64,000 bases of DNA, taken from Prorocentrum cordatum (taxonomy: Eukaryota; Sar; Dinophyceae; Prorocentrales; Prorocentraceae). A program made the translations under genes and the position numbers. Below, one piece after another: positions 10,338 to 20,531 of this stretch. Position 1 is the stretch's first letter, and every line of letters starts with the position of its first letter. Location of the stretch: assembly GCA_963575745.1 (NCBI GenBank), contig CAUYUJ010007446.1:1230482-1294481 (forward strand), read 5' to 3'. The notes under the pieces are model-generated. The model ran no database searches and was not told the DNA's origin. It saw nothing but the letters and a program-made list of their open reading frames with translations.

Positions 10338-11620
10338 AATAGAAGCGCTCGCCTTCAGGGAGTCAGGGATAACAATCATCCTCATCATTAGGTTTCTCTC
10401 TCTCTCTCTGTTGGTTTTGTAACGCACAAAGTTCAAATTGGTGGTTTGTGTATTACTGTTTGCTCAATCGGAATATTTCCCGTGTTTCAAAATTGTGTCC
10501 CCGCTGCAGCGTTCGCTTGGTTATAGGATCGCCGCATCATCCCCGTCCTTCACAATGGTGCTCTCGCTCCCGCGCGCGCCACAATTCTGGACCCCAGTCC
10601 TTGCTCGTCGTTGGGACCCCCCCTTGGCCTGCGCCTTGCACTGGGCCTCTGCTCCTCCCACTCCTCCCGCTCCTTTACTCCTGCTCCCGCGGCCGCGAGT
10701 CCCGCTGGCGGGGCGCTCCGCTTCAAGGGGAAGCGACGCGTCCAGTGCGCACCTTGGCGGGCCCAGCAAGACGGCCGGGCGGCCGCCGCGGCGCGCCGAG
10801 GGGCTTCGCCTCCCAGAATGGCCCCGGAAGAGCCCCAGTCGAATCCGCGGAGGAGCCCTCCACGGGCCCTCCGCCTCCTGCCCGCACCTCGGACCTCCGC
10901 GCCGGCCTCTCAAGGCCGAATGTCATACCCTTGTTATGGTGATCCCGCTCCTTCTTGCCCTCCTCCTTTTTCATCCTCATCTTCTTCCTCCTCATCCTCG
11001 TGCTCATCCGCAACGTCCTCCTCCTCCTCCCCCTCCTCCTCCTCCTCACCCAAAGTACACAGCTCCCAATTTTCTGACTGCACATAGCGCGATGTGGTCG
11101 TCTTGAGGGTTTCAAGTCCGCTTTGACACCCGTCGGCGGATGGAGGCAGCATCAGCGCAATGCGAAGGGATGGGTGGGAGGGGTGGGATGTCAGATCTGG
11201 CGCGAGCGCACCCAGCTTGCCTTCACCCGCTCTCTCCTCCCCTCTCCTTCCTCCTCCTGCTCGCGGTGGGCAAGACCGAGGTGTATTTGAAGCAGGGCTT
11301 CGAGTGGCTGTCGCACCCGATCAAGGCGCAAAGGGCATGGAGAGCGCCTTCTCTCTCCACGAAGGGCAGCGAGAGCACCTCCTGTCCCTCTTCCCCCCTG
11401 TGCGTGCTCCCGCCTTCCCCTCCTCCCTCCTGCCCCTCGCGTGGGAGCCCCGCGGGGGGGGGTAGGAGGATGAGGAAAAGAAGGAGGAGGAGGAGGAGAA
11501 GGAGGAGGACGGGGAGCAGGAGGAGGAGAAGGAGGAGGAAGGATGGAAGGGGGGCAGGACGACGCTGAGCAGGAGATGCCACGGCCCCTTCTTCCCCCTC
11601 ACAGGACCCCCTCTCACTGC
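10338..11620. other. No recognised gene; CTC and GGA tracts
   Basis: Contains a (CT)n run (10395-10410), a CTC-rich tract (about 10955-11050) and a GGA-rich tract (about 11465-11560). Frames are proline/arginine-rich from composition only. Confidence 0.45.
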
Positions 11621-11622
11621 CA

Positions 11623-12238
11623 GTGCTTGCGCTCGGCGGATTCATCACCGGCTTTCTGCTGCCTGAAGTCATTTTGGCTGAAGTAACGGTCTGGCTCAAG
11701 AAACTGTCAGCTCAAGTAACCGTCCGCAGAAAGGTTCGACCGACCATGGACATGGTTGACAAGCTGACCAGAGGGACCCGGAAGACAGAAGGTGGAAGTG
11801 GGAACACACCAGACGACACGAGAGCGAAATTGTTGGAGGAGGCACAGAGAAGCGAGAAACGCGGAGGAGGAGGAGGCAGCATGGGCAGCGAACACATGAA
11901 TATGACGAAAACGCGGGTCATGATGACGGAGATGAAGGAGATGAAGGAGATGCTGACCAGGAGTGAGAAGGGCACCCTGGAGGCCAAGGACGATGCGGCG
12001 TCGGCGAAACAATCCGCGCTCCAGGCGAACCGAAGCATCAGCAGCTTGGGAATAAATTCCATAAGTTCCAGGAGTCGGTCGCTACGAAGGAAAATTTGGA
12101 GGAGATGGTCAAAAGCATAGGCAAGACGACGACGGAGGAGGAGGTAAGGCAGATGGTGCAGACAGCGATGGACAAGCACAGCACGAACAGAAGCGTGGAG
12201 AGGGGCACATCGGCAGCTCCAGCAGTATCAAGCACAGT
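11623..12238 (+). pseudogene. Coiled-coil protein remnant, possibly retroelement ORF1
   Basis: An open frame from 11623 to about 12045 encodes charged helical sequence (TRAKLLEEAQRSEKR, MTEMKEMKEMLTRSEKG, AKDDAASAKQSAL). After a one-base frame change near 12045 the helix continues as KFHKFQESVATKENLEEM and TTEEEVRQMVQTAMDKHS, ending at a stop near 12233. The heptad-like pattern of charged and hydrophobic residues and the length resemble ORF1 proteins of LINEs, but there is no zinc knuckle and no adjacent endonuclease. It is directly followed by a CCT tract. It could instead be a broken host coiled-coil gene. The continuity of helical pattern across the frame break is the main reason to treat it as a real decayed gene. 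Confidence 0.4.
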
Positions 12239-12339
12239 ATGCGTGGTTGGATGACTCAAAAAATTACTCCGACGGAAGGGCCCTTATCCCTTTCCTCCCG
12301 GCCATGGCAAACACCCTCCTCTCGCCCTCTCCTCAGCCC

Positions 12340-12435
12340 TCTTTTCTTCCTTCTTCTATTTCTCCCCCTCCCCCTCCTTCTCCCCCTCCTCCTCCTCCTC
12401 CTCCTCCTCCTCCTTTTCCACCTCCTCCTCACTAT
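12340..12435. repeat. (CCT)n tract
   Basis: Imperfect CCT/CCCCCTCC repeats, followed directly by the 60-bp minisatellite. Confidence 0.85.
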
Positions 12436-12439
12436 CGCC

Positions 12440-12838
12440 CTCCCCCTGCCCCTGCCCGGACGCAAGGGTTCCCCCCTGCGCCCGATTCGGCTGACGATGT
12501 GTTACCACCGCCCGCCCGGAGACAAGGGTTTCCCCCTGCCCCCGATTCGGCCGAGGATGGGGCCCGGACGCAAGGGTTCCCCCCTGCGCCCGATTCGGCT
12601 GACGATGGGTTACCACCGCCCGCCCGGAAACAAGGGGTTACCCCTGCCCCCGATTCGGCCGAGGATGGGTTAACACCCCCAGCCCGGACGCAAGGGGCTA
12701 CCCCTGCGCCCGATTCGGCCGCCGATGGGTCACCACCGGCGGCCCGGAGACAAGGGGTTACCCCTGCCCCCGATTCGGCCGAGGATGGATTACCACCCCC
12801 GGCCAGGACACAAGGGGCTACCCCTGCGCCCGGCCGCT
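12440..12838 (+). repeat. 60-bp minisatellite, about 6.5 units
   Basis: Units read GCCCGGACGCAAGGG, then CCCCTGC, then CCCGATTCGGCYGAYGATGG. As 60 is divisible by three, one frame stays open and translates as 20-residue repeats (ARTQG, APDSAEDG, LPPP). One unit is shortened. The ORF has no other feature of a gene, so I treat it as a repeat. Confidence 0.8.
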
Positions 12839-12889
12839 GCCTCGTCGTCGTCGTCGTGGTGTTGTCGGGTACGCAGGCCCATGACAACA

Positions 12890-14095
12890 GCAAATTTGCT
12901 GACGGTCAGCTCAGACGAGGCTACCCGCACTTCGCTCACAGACAAAGTTCCCGCCTGACACTTCCCCCGTATTCATGCCGCGGGAGCTGAGGAGCCCAAA
13001 AAGCTCGCTCGGATGACCCGCTCGGATTACCAACATGAAGTGCGGGACCCATAGGGAGAGGCTCCCGCCTGAGACTCCCTCGCCACTCACTCACAGACGA
13101 GGCTCCCGCTTGATACTTCCTCCACAGTCAGGCCTGAAGAGCCCAAAAGTGACGACAGTTACAAGAATCCGATGGCCCGCTTCTGATTCGAACTTGAAGC
13201 GCGGGCCCCATAGGGAGGGGGGCTCCCGCCTGAGACTTCCCTGCAATTCATTCACAGACAAGGTTCCCGCCCGATACTTCCCCCATATTCAAGCTTCAGG
13301 AGCCCAAAAGTGACGACAGTTAGAGGTTTGAGGATGACCCGCCTCGGATTCGAGCATGAAGCGCGGCCCCCATAGGGAGAGGGCGTTCCCGATTGATACT
13401 TCCTCGCAATTCACTCACAGACAAGGCTCCCGCCTATGACTTCCTCCATATTCTGGCCGCAGGAGCCCGAAAGTGACGACAGTTAAAGGTGTGAGGATGA
13501 CCCGCTCGGGTTACCAACATGAAGTGCGGGCTCCATAGGGAGGGGGGCTCCCGCCTGAGACTTCCCTGCAATTCACTCACGGACAAGGCTCCCGCCGGAT
13601 ACTTCCCCCATATTCAAGCTTCAGGAGCCCAAAAGTAACGACAGATACAGGTTTGAGGATGACCCGCTCGGATTACCAACATGACTTGCCGTCCCCATAG
13701 GGAAGAAGCTCCCGCCTGAGACTTTTTCGCAATTCATCACAAACGTGGATTCCGCCCGATACTTTCTCCATATTCAGGCTTCAGGAGCCCAAAAGCGACG
13801 ACAGTTACACGTTTTGGATGACCCGTTCGGATTACCAACATGAAGTGCGGGCCCCATAGGGAGAGGAGGCTCCCGCCTGAGACTTCCACAGAATTCGCCC
13901 ACAGACGAGGCTCCCGCTTGGCACTTCTTCCAAATTCAGGCCTCAGGAGCCCAAACGCGACGATAGTTACAGGTTTGAGGATGACCCGCTCGGATTACCA
14001 ACATGAAGTGCGGGACCCATTTGGAAGGGGGTCCCGCCTGAGACTTCTTCACAATCCATTCACAGACGAGGCTCCCGGTCTAGGCGTCCTCTATA
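12890..14095 (+). repeat. 162-bp satellite, about seven units
   Basis: The marker GAGCCC occurs at about 13138, 13300, 13463, 13625, 13785 and 13947, giving a 160-163-base spacing. Units combine CAACATGAAGTGCGGG, CATAGGGAG, CTCCCGCCTGAGACTTCC, TCACAGACRAGGCTCCCGC and GACGACAGTTA segments. CTCCCGC occurs twice per unit, suggesting that an about 80-bp ancestral half-unit was duplicated. Confidence 0.85.
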
Positions 14096-14104
14096 TTAAG
14101 AGTA

Positions 14105-14415
14105 TATAGTGAGTGATGACGAAAAGATGAGTGAGCGAGTGGTGATGAGGATGATGTTGATGATGATGAGTGGTGATGATGATGATGACTGACAGAATGA
14201 TGATGATGGTGCTGATGAGGAGGAGAATAGTAATGATGATGATTGATCGAATTATGATGATGTTGCTGATGAGGAGGATTCGAATGGTGTGAGTGTGAAT
14301 GAGTTTGATGATTATGATGATGGTGACGGTGACGAGGATGATGAGTAGTGATGATGGGTGGTGATGATGATGATGGTGAGTGAATGGGTGCGGGGTGATG
14401 ATGGTAGTGATGATC

Positions 14416-14446
<31 letters not shown>

Positions 14447-14470
14447 GTGATGATGACTGATGATGATGAC
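14105..14470. repeat. GAT/ATG trinucleotide tract
   Basis: Imperfect GATGATGATGAG repeats with GTGATG interruptions, ending in an (AG)n run (14476-14515). Confidence 0.9.
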
Positions 14471-14568
14471 GGCCAGAGAGAGGAAGAGAAAGAGAAAGAG
14501 AGAGAGAGGGGGGGTGAGGAGATCTTGCGCGGAGGGTGTCCAGAGAAAACAAGAACCCCACTTAGGAT

Positions 14569-14970
14569 GTGGGGAAATATTCATGCAAAGCAGCGTCAGA
14601 TTGGATTCACAAGCCTGCCCGGCCTGAGAACGTTTATAAGAAGGACAAAGTTGGGGAGATGTCCATAGGCTTGGTGTTTGCGAAGTTCCGCGACGTGATC
14701 GAGGCTACGAAGCGCGGTGGGGTTTTGAGGGAAAAGGTTATTGGGGAGAACATCGTTCAGGATACGAAGAATAAGATCTGGTCCGATATCGAAACCCCTA
14801 TCGAGACTCGCGTGTGCACGGGTTTCCTGAGTAACCTTCGGAACCAGCTGATCGAGTGGAAGCTTTCTCCAGAATGCATCAACGTAATCAGGGACATGGC
14901 CGCGCTCAAGGTCCGGGGTGTGGAGGTCGTGACGGCGGAGGTTGTTGCGAATGAGGCCCAGGCGGAGTAG
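14569..14970 (+). pseudogene. Unrecognised 133-residue ORF upstream of a LINE endonuclease fragment
   Basis: The open frame encodes a helical, charged protein without a known motif (segments such as GLVFAKFRDVIEATKRGG, KIWSDIETPIETR, LSPECINVIRDMAALKVRG). It is in the same reading frame as the endonuclease fragment that starts at 15172, separated by about four in-frame stops. In that intervening stretch the frame still reads sensibly (LAAAIRTSKERFAKSWGK; GRAELVGPIVKDTIARGS). The likely reading is a single decayed LINE polyprotein or ORF1-ORF2 junction. I do not recognise the function of the 133-residue part. Confidence 0.45.
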
Positions 14971-15159
14971 CTGAAAGATGTTTGGAAGGAGTGGCCAGAC
15001 ATCCAGTCTTCGCCGTAGCTGGCCGCCGCAATCAGGACCTCCAAAGAAAGGTTCGCCAAGAGTTGGGGCAAGACGTCCAAGGGGGCCGGGAAAGGCCTTG
15101 TCCATTGATGTGGCCGTGCAGAACTTGTGGGCCCCATTGTGAAAGATACGATCGCGCGT

Positions 15160-15590
15160 GGTTCTTGACATGTAAAGGGACTTATTGATTTGAAGGTTTT
15201 TGAAATAATTCAACACGCGAAACGTTACGACTTAGAGGCTCTATGTTTGCAGGAAACGTGGGTGAGTACCAGCAGCGTGAATGTGGAAACCGGGTATACC
15301 ATCATTCCTTCCAGAAGGGAATGGCACCCGGTCGCGGGCAGAAGCGGGAGTCATCGCATCGCCGAGGTGGAGAGCAGCAGCCAAGTCTCTCAAGCAGATC
15401 TCATACAGAACGCGCGGTCGAAAGTTGCGCGGCCGGGGAGGTCTTTGGGGGGTCATCGCAGCACGCGCCCCGCACAATGCGAGGCCTTTGGATGAAAGGT
15501 TTGATTGGTATGCACACATGGATGCTGAATACCCTAGCTGTTCTGCGAACGGTGGACATTCCCGACCTAGGCTCTGCCTAGAAGGGTTCT
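15160..15590 (+). pseudogene. LINE EEP endonuclease, N-terminal fragment
   Basis: Frame 1 reads HVKGLIDLKVFEIIQHAKRY followed by DLEALCLQETWVST, the classical start of a LINE apurinic-like EEP endonuclease with the catalytic Glu in LQETW (codon at 15253). After a frame change, frame 2 continues with ISYRTRGRKLRGRGG and WGVIAARAPHNARPLDERF (15452 to about 15505), matching the AYAPHN motif. The later GDFN and SDH motifs are absent: the copy is cut off near 15590, shortly before an AGCTT array. This endonuclease is closer to the common LINE type than those of LINE A/B in this window, so it represents another family. Confidence 0.65.
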
Positions 15591-15687
15591 TACCCTGTAT
15601 GCTTAAAGGGCCGGGCAGTGCTCCCCGCCCCGGGCGGTTCCCCCAGGATCCGCCCCGCGGTTCCCCCAGTTGCGCCCCCTGGGTTCA

Positions 15688-15960
15688 CCCAGCTTAGCTT
15701 AGCTTAGCTTAGCTTATCTTAGCTTAGCTTATCTCATCTTAGCTCAGCTTAGCTTAACTTTGCCTAGCCTAGCTTAGCTTAGTTTAGCTTAGACTAGCTC
15801 AACTTTGCTTAGATTGTATCATCTAATATTAGCTTGGCTTAGCTTGGCTTAGCTTAGCTTAGCTTAGCCTAGCCTAGCTTAGCTTAGCTTAGCATAGCTT
15901 AGCTTACCTTAGCTTAGCTTAGCGCAGCGCAGCATAGCGCAACGCAGCATTAGCACAGCA
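15688..15960 (+). repeat. AGCTT pentamer array
   Basis: Tandem 5-bp units AGCTT with variants AGCCT, AACTT and ATCTT. It merges without a break into the AGCAT array. Confidence 0.95.
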
Positions 15961-16425
15961 TAGCATAGCCAAGCATAGCATAGCATAGCATAACACAGCA
16001 TAGCATAGCATGGCGCAGCATAGCATAGCATATCATTGCATAGCATTTCTTAGCATAGCACAGCGCAGCATAGCATATCATAACACCGCACAGCATAGCA
16101 TAGCATAGCATAGCATAGCATAGCGCAGCATAGCATAGCATAGCAGAGCATAGCATAGTGCAGCATAGCATATCATAGCATAGCCCAACATAGCATAGCA
16201 TAGCGCAGCATAGCATAGCATATCATAGCATAGCGCAGTATAGCGTAGCATATCATAGCATAGCGCAGCATAACATAGCCTAGCATAACACAGCGCAGCC
16301 GAGCGTACCCTAGCATGTCATAGCATAGCATAGCGCAGCATAGCGCAGCATAGCAAAGCATGGCATAGCATAGCAGATCATAGCGCAGCGTTGCATAGCG
16401 TAGCATAGCATAGCAGCAAGGCAAA
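15945..16425 (+). repeat. AGCAT pentamer array
   Basis: Tandem 5-bp units AGCAT/AGCGC/ATCAT. The minus strand is open for over 100 codons with repeated CYAML-type residues, purely from the 5-bp period read in three codon phases. Confidence 0.95.
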
Positions 16426-16725
16426 GGCAAAGCAACAGCAGCAACAGCAAAGCAAAGCACAAGCAACGCAAAGCCGGACCTGCAGAACCTTGCTCAATGC
16501 CAAGTCGTGCGGTGTAGATTGGATACGGAGCATTCTCAAGCACACCCGGTGAGCGAATGCGAAAACATGCGTGTGTGTGTCTGTGCGCAGGCAAAGCAAC
16601 AACAAAATCAAGCAAAAGCAAACACAAAAGCAAAGCAAAAGCAACAGCAACAGCAAAAGCAAAGGCAAAAGCAAAGGCAAGAGCAAAAGCAAAGGCAATG
16701 CAAAGGAAAAGCAAAACCAATGCGA
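16420..16725 (+). repeat. GCAAAA/GCAACA short repeats
   Basis: 6-bp units such as GCAAAA, GCAACA and GCAAAG follow the pentamer array; a short unique segment at 16480-16590 interrupts them. Confidence 0.85.
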
Positions 16726-16729
16726 ACGT

Positions 16730-16960
16730 GTAGATGTAGATGTAGATGTAGATGTAGATGTAGATTGAGATGTAGATGTAGATGTAGGTGTAGGTGTAGA
16801 TGTGGATGTAGGTGTAGATGTAGATGTAGATATAGATGTAGATGTAGATGTAGGTGTAGATGTAGATGTAGATGTGAGTCTCGCTGTTGATGTAAATGTA
16901 GATGCAGGTGTAGATGTAAATGTAGTTGTCGGTGTAGATGTAGATGTTACTGTCCTAAAT
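16730..16960 (+). repeat. GATGTA hexamer array
   Basis: Tandem 6-bp units GATGTA with GGTGTA variants. Confidence 0.95.
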
Positions 16961-16999
16961 GCTCCAACTCCTAGGTAGGGTCGCACTGGGATAATTTTA

Positions 17000-17995
17000 T
17001 TTCCGGAGAGCTCTACCGCAGTCCCCAGTGGCAAAGTTCGCATGCGGCTCTCGACCAAGCCGGCAGACCCCTCACGCGCTTCGTGGCCCCAGAAACGGCT
17101 CCACCGAAGGCCCCAACGGCAAAGATCGCACTCGGCCCCCCGCCCACTTCGGCACACCCGTCGCACGCTTCGTGGTCCCATAGGGAGCTCCACCGAAGGC
17201 CCCAACGGCAAAGTTCGCACGTGGTTCCCTGCCCATTCCGGGACACCCATCACACGCTTCGCGGCCTCATGGGAAGCTTCACCGAGGACCCTTGTGGCAA
17301 AGTTCGCATGTGGTTCCCCCTTCACTGATGCACACCACTCACACGGTTCGTTGCCCTCCACCGAAGGCCCCAACAGCAAAGTTCGCATGCGGCTCCCCGC
17401 CCACTTCGGCACATCCGTGACACGTTTCGTGGTCCCATAGAGAGCCCCACTGAAGGCCCCCGTGGCAAAGTTCGCATGCGGCTCCCCGCCCATGTCGGCG
17501 CACCCATGGCACGCTTCGTGGCCTCACAGGAACTTCCACCGACGGCCCCAGTGGCCAAGTTCGCACGCGGTTCCCCGCCCATGTCGGCACACCCCTTACA
17601 CGTTTCGTGGCCCCACAAAGGAGCTAGACCGAAGGTTCCAGTGGCAAAGTTGCGGCTCCTGCCCATGTCTCCACGCCCGTCACACGTTTCGTGGCCCCTT
17701 GGATGCTCCATCGATGGAAAGTGGCAAAGTTCTCATGCGTTTCCCCGCCTACTTCGACACACCTCTCACACGCTTCGTGGCCCCATACAGAGTTCCACCG
17801 AAGGCCCCAATGGCAAAGTTCGAATGCGGCTCCCCGCCCACTTCGGCACACCCGTCACACGTTTCGTGGTCCCATGAGGAGCTCCACCGAGGCCCCAACG
17901 GCAGGGTTCGCATGCGGTTCCCCGCCCATTTCGGCACACCCTTCACACGCTTCGCGGCCCCATGGGGGCTCCACCCAAGGACCTAGTGGCAGGGT
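17000..17995 (-). repeat. 90-bp minisatellite, about 11 units (minus orientation)
   Basis: The unit on the plus strand includes GGCAAAGTTCGCATGCGG, CCCCGCCCACTTCGGCACAC, TCACACGYTTCGTGGCCC and ATAGGGAGCTCCACCGAAGG. Spacing is close to 90 bases. It is the reverse complement of the array at 40500-41735: both contain GTGTGCCGAARTGGG, CACGAARCGTGTGA and TCGGTGGAGCTCCCTATGG on the strand given there. Confidence 0.85.
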
Positions 17996-18019
17996 TCGCG
18001 TGCGGTTTCCCGACCCAGG

Positions 18020-18210
18020 GGAGCTCCACAGGGAGCTCCACCGCGCCAGGCAACCTTGGGGCCCGAGCGTGCCAGGCACGCCTGATGCGCCAGATGCGCC
18101 ACGTGCTCCGCGTGCGCCAGGTGTGCCGCATACTCCAGCCGCGCCAGGTGCGCCACGTTCAGGGCACGTGCAGAGCGTGTCAGGTGCGCCTGCGCACTTG
18201 GCAGCACACG
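18020..18210 (+). repeat. GCGCCAG-type short repeats
   Basis: Degenerate units such as GATGCGCCA, GGTGCGCCA and CGTGCGCCAGGTG follow the 90-bp array. Confidence 0.7.
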
Positions 18211-18299
18211 TCGGGAAACATGTCGGCTCCCACCGTCCTGATCGAAAACCAATGCCCGTCATTGTGTCTGGTGGGCCTGCGCACAGCAGGCCACACGCC

Positions 18300-18640
18300 A
18301 CCACCCACGCCGTTCCTGTCAAAAATCACTTGGCAGTGATCGCGGGGTGGCCGCACATAATCCCGATGTAGCCGCGAGGCGCACGTTGTACTGTTCTCTG
18401 TTAGGAATGTTAGCCCTGTGCACAGCAGGCAATATGCTGACACCCCCGCCGTCCCTGTCAAAAACAATACAAAGTGCTCGCGGGCCTCACGAACATGACT
18501 CAAGACTGTGCCCCAAAGTGTATTTTGTATTGTCTTTTGACGGGATCGTACGGGGGCGCATCGGGTTGGCCGCGCATACTCCAAATGTGGAGGCAGAATG
18601 CGTTTTGCATTGTTGTTTGACAGGGATGGCTGCAGGGAGT
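18300..18640. repeat. Alternating inverted repeats around TGTCAAAAACAATAC
   Basis: Direct-sense motifs CCTGTCAAAAATCACTTGG (about 18315) and CCCTGTCAAAAACAATACAA (about 18450) alternate with inverted motifs ending TATTGTCTTTTGACGGG (about 18520-18545) and CATTGTTGTTTGACAGGGA (about 18605-18628). The pair at 18450 and 18520 could fold into a long stem. Confidence 0.65.
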
Positions 18641-18734
18641 GACCATAGTGTCCTCACTGTTCCTGGTTGGCTGCCGGTGGCCTGGGGGAGGGGATGTATT
18701 GCGAAGGCCTGACGGCCGGTGCCGCCGACCCTGT

Positions 18735-20065
18735 TCGCAATGCGCAGCAAGAGATTACGAGGTTGCTCAAGGTCGGCTTGGCTGGAGCCCAGGGGAAAGG
18801 AGTCCCAGGGGGGGGCGTCGTATCTGACCCGGGGGGGGGGTCGACACCCCCCCCCCCTCCCGGCGGGGGAGGGATCAAAGGGAAGGGGCTTCCCTTCGAC
18901 TCAATTACGAGGTTGCTCAAGGTCGGCTTGGCTGGAGCCCAGGGGAAGAGGAGTCCCAGGGGGGGGCGTCGTATCTGACCCGGGGGGGGGTCGACACCCC
19001 CCCCCCCTCCCGGCGGGGGAGGGATCAAAGGGAAGGGGCTTCCCTTCGACTCAATTACGAGGTTGCTCAAGGTCGGCTTGGCTGGAGCCCAGGGGAAGAG
19101 GAGTCCCAGGGGGGGGCGTCGTATCTGACCCGGGGGGGGGGTCGACACCCCCCCCCCCCTCCCGGCGGGGGAGGGATCAAAGGGAAGGGGCTTCCCTTCG
19201 ACTCAATTACGAGGTTGCTCAAGGTCGGCTTGGCTGGAGCCCAGGGGAAGAGGAGTCCCAGGGGGGGGCGTCGTATCTGACCCGGGGGGGGGGTCGCTAC
19301 CCCCCCCCCCCTCCCGGCGGGGGAGGGATCAAAGGGAAGGGGCTTCCCTTCGACTCAATTACGAGGTTGCTCAAGGTCGGCTTGGCTGGAGCCCAGGGGA
19401 AGAGGAGTCCCAGGGGGGGCGTCGTATCTGACCCGGGGGGGGGGTCGACACCCCCCCCCCCCTCCCGGCGGGGGAGGGATCAAAGGGAAGGGGCTTCCCT
19501 TCGACTCAATTACGAGGTTGCTCAAGGTCGGCTTGGCTGGAGCCCAGGGGAAGAGGAGTCCCAGGGGGGGGCGTCGTATCTGACCCGGGGGGGGGGTCGA
19601 CACCCCCCCCCCCTCCCGGCGGGGGAGGGATCAAAGGGAAGGGGCTTCCCTTCGACTCAATTACGAGGTTGCTCAAGGTCGGCTTGGCTGGAGCCCAGGG
19701 GAAGAGGAGTCCCAGGGGGGGGCGTCGTATCTGACCCGGGGGGGGGGTCGCCCCCCCCCCCCTCCCGGCGGGGGAGGGATCAAAGGGAAGGGGCTTCCCT
19801 TCGACTCAATTACGAGGTTGCTCAAGGTCGGCTTGGCTGGAGCCCAGGGGAAGAGGAGTCCCAGGGGGGCGTCGGAGACCCGGCGGGGGGGATCAAAGGG
19901 AAGGGGTCGCTGAGGTCGGCCTGGAGCCCCCCCGTATCTGACCCGGGGGGGGGGTCGACACCCCCCGGGGAGGGATCAAAGGGAAGGGGCTTCCCTTCGA
20001 CTCAATTACGAGGTTGCTCAAGGTCGGCTTGGCTGGAGCCCAGGGGAAGAGGTCTCCCAGGGAAA
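18735..20065 (+). repeat. 151-bp minisatellite with paired poly-G and poly-C runs, about 8.5 units
   Basis: ATTACGAGG marks unit starts at 18754, 18904, 19054, 19206, 19358, 19509, 19660, 19809 and 20005. Each unit has two poly-G runs, TCGACA, then 9-13 C. The homopolymers are the main length variable between units; the last unit is rearranged. The 459-residue frame (18719-20098) is a by-product of the near three-fold unit length. Confidence 0.9.
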
Positions 20066-20159
20066 GGGAAGGACAGAGACGACGAGTACAAAGAATGACG
20101 GAGATGACGGCTCGAACGGAAAACCCCCTCACACACGCCGACAGGGTCGGCGGATATTT

Positions 20160-20285
20160 ATAGGGAACAGTGATAAACCCCTCCTCGGCGTGGAAGAAGG
20201 GGGTTGGAAGAGGAACCTCTCTAGACCACCTACGCCCCGAGGGCTGGTGGGATTATCCTCTCCCTGGCTGGCAAGTTTTGCTCCC
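20160..20285 (-). repeat. Dispersed repeat, CCAGCCCTCGGGGCGTAGG type
   Basis: On the minus strand this reads CCACCAGCCCTCGGGGCG, then TAGGTGGTCTAGAGAGG, then TTCCTCTTCCAACCCC. Related copies on the plus strand lie at 37825-37895 and 42280-42365. Confidence 0.7.
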
Positions 20286-20530
20286 GCCCCAGGGTCCTGA
20301 CCCCGGAGGTCCCCGAAGGGCCTCCAGAGGCCCGACAAGGGCCAATAACGAAGAACGTTTGAAGAATGCTCCCCCCACCCAGCCTCTACCCTCGAGGGCA
20401 GAACTTGCCCCCCAACCCCCACCCCCGCTCTCCCCCATCCCCTCCTCTCTCTTCGTATCTGTCGGAATCGTGTTCAGACAAAGGAGCGGCACAGACGCCG
20501 CACTACCCCCGGATCCTTCTCGCCGACGCT
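20286..20530. other. No recognised gene
   Basis: C-rich sequence; no motif seen. Confidence 0.35.
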
Positions 20531-20531
20531 T

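Noticed and set aside
16378-17493. 371-residue minus-strand frame
   Set aside because: Composed of the 90-bp minisatellite, the GATGTA array and the pentamer array; purely repeat-driven.
18719-20098. 459-residue open frame
   Set aside because: It spans the 151-bp minisatellite; the frame is open only because unit length is close to a multiple of three and homopolymers code for Gly/Pro.
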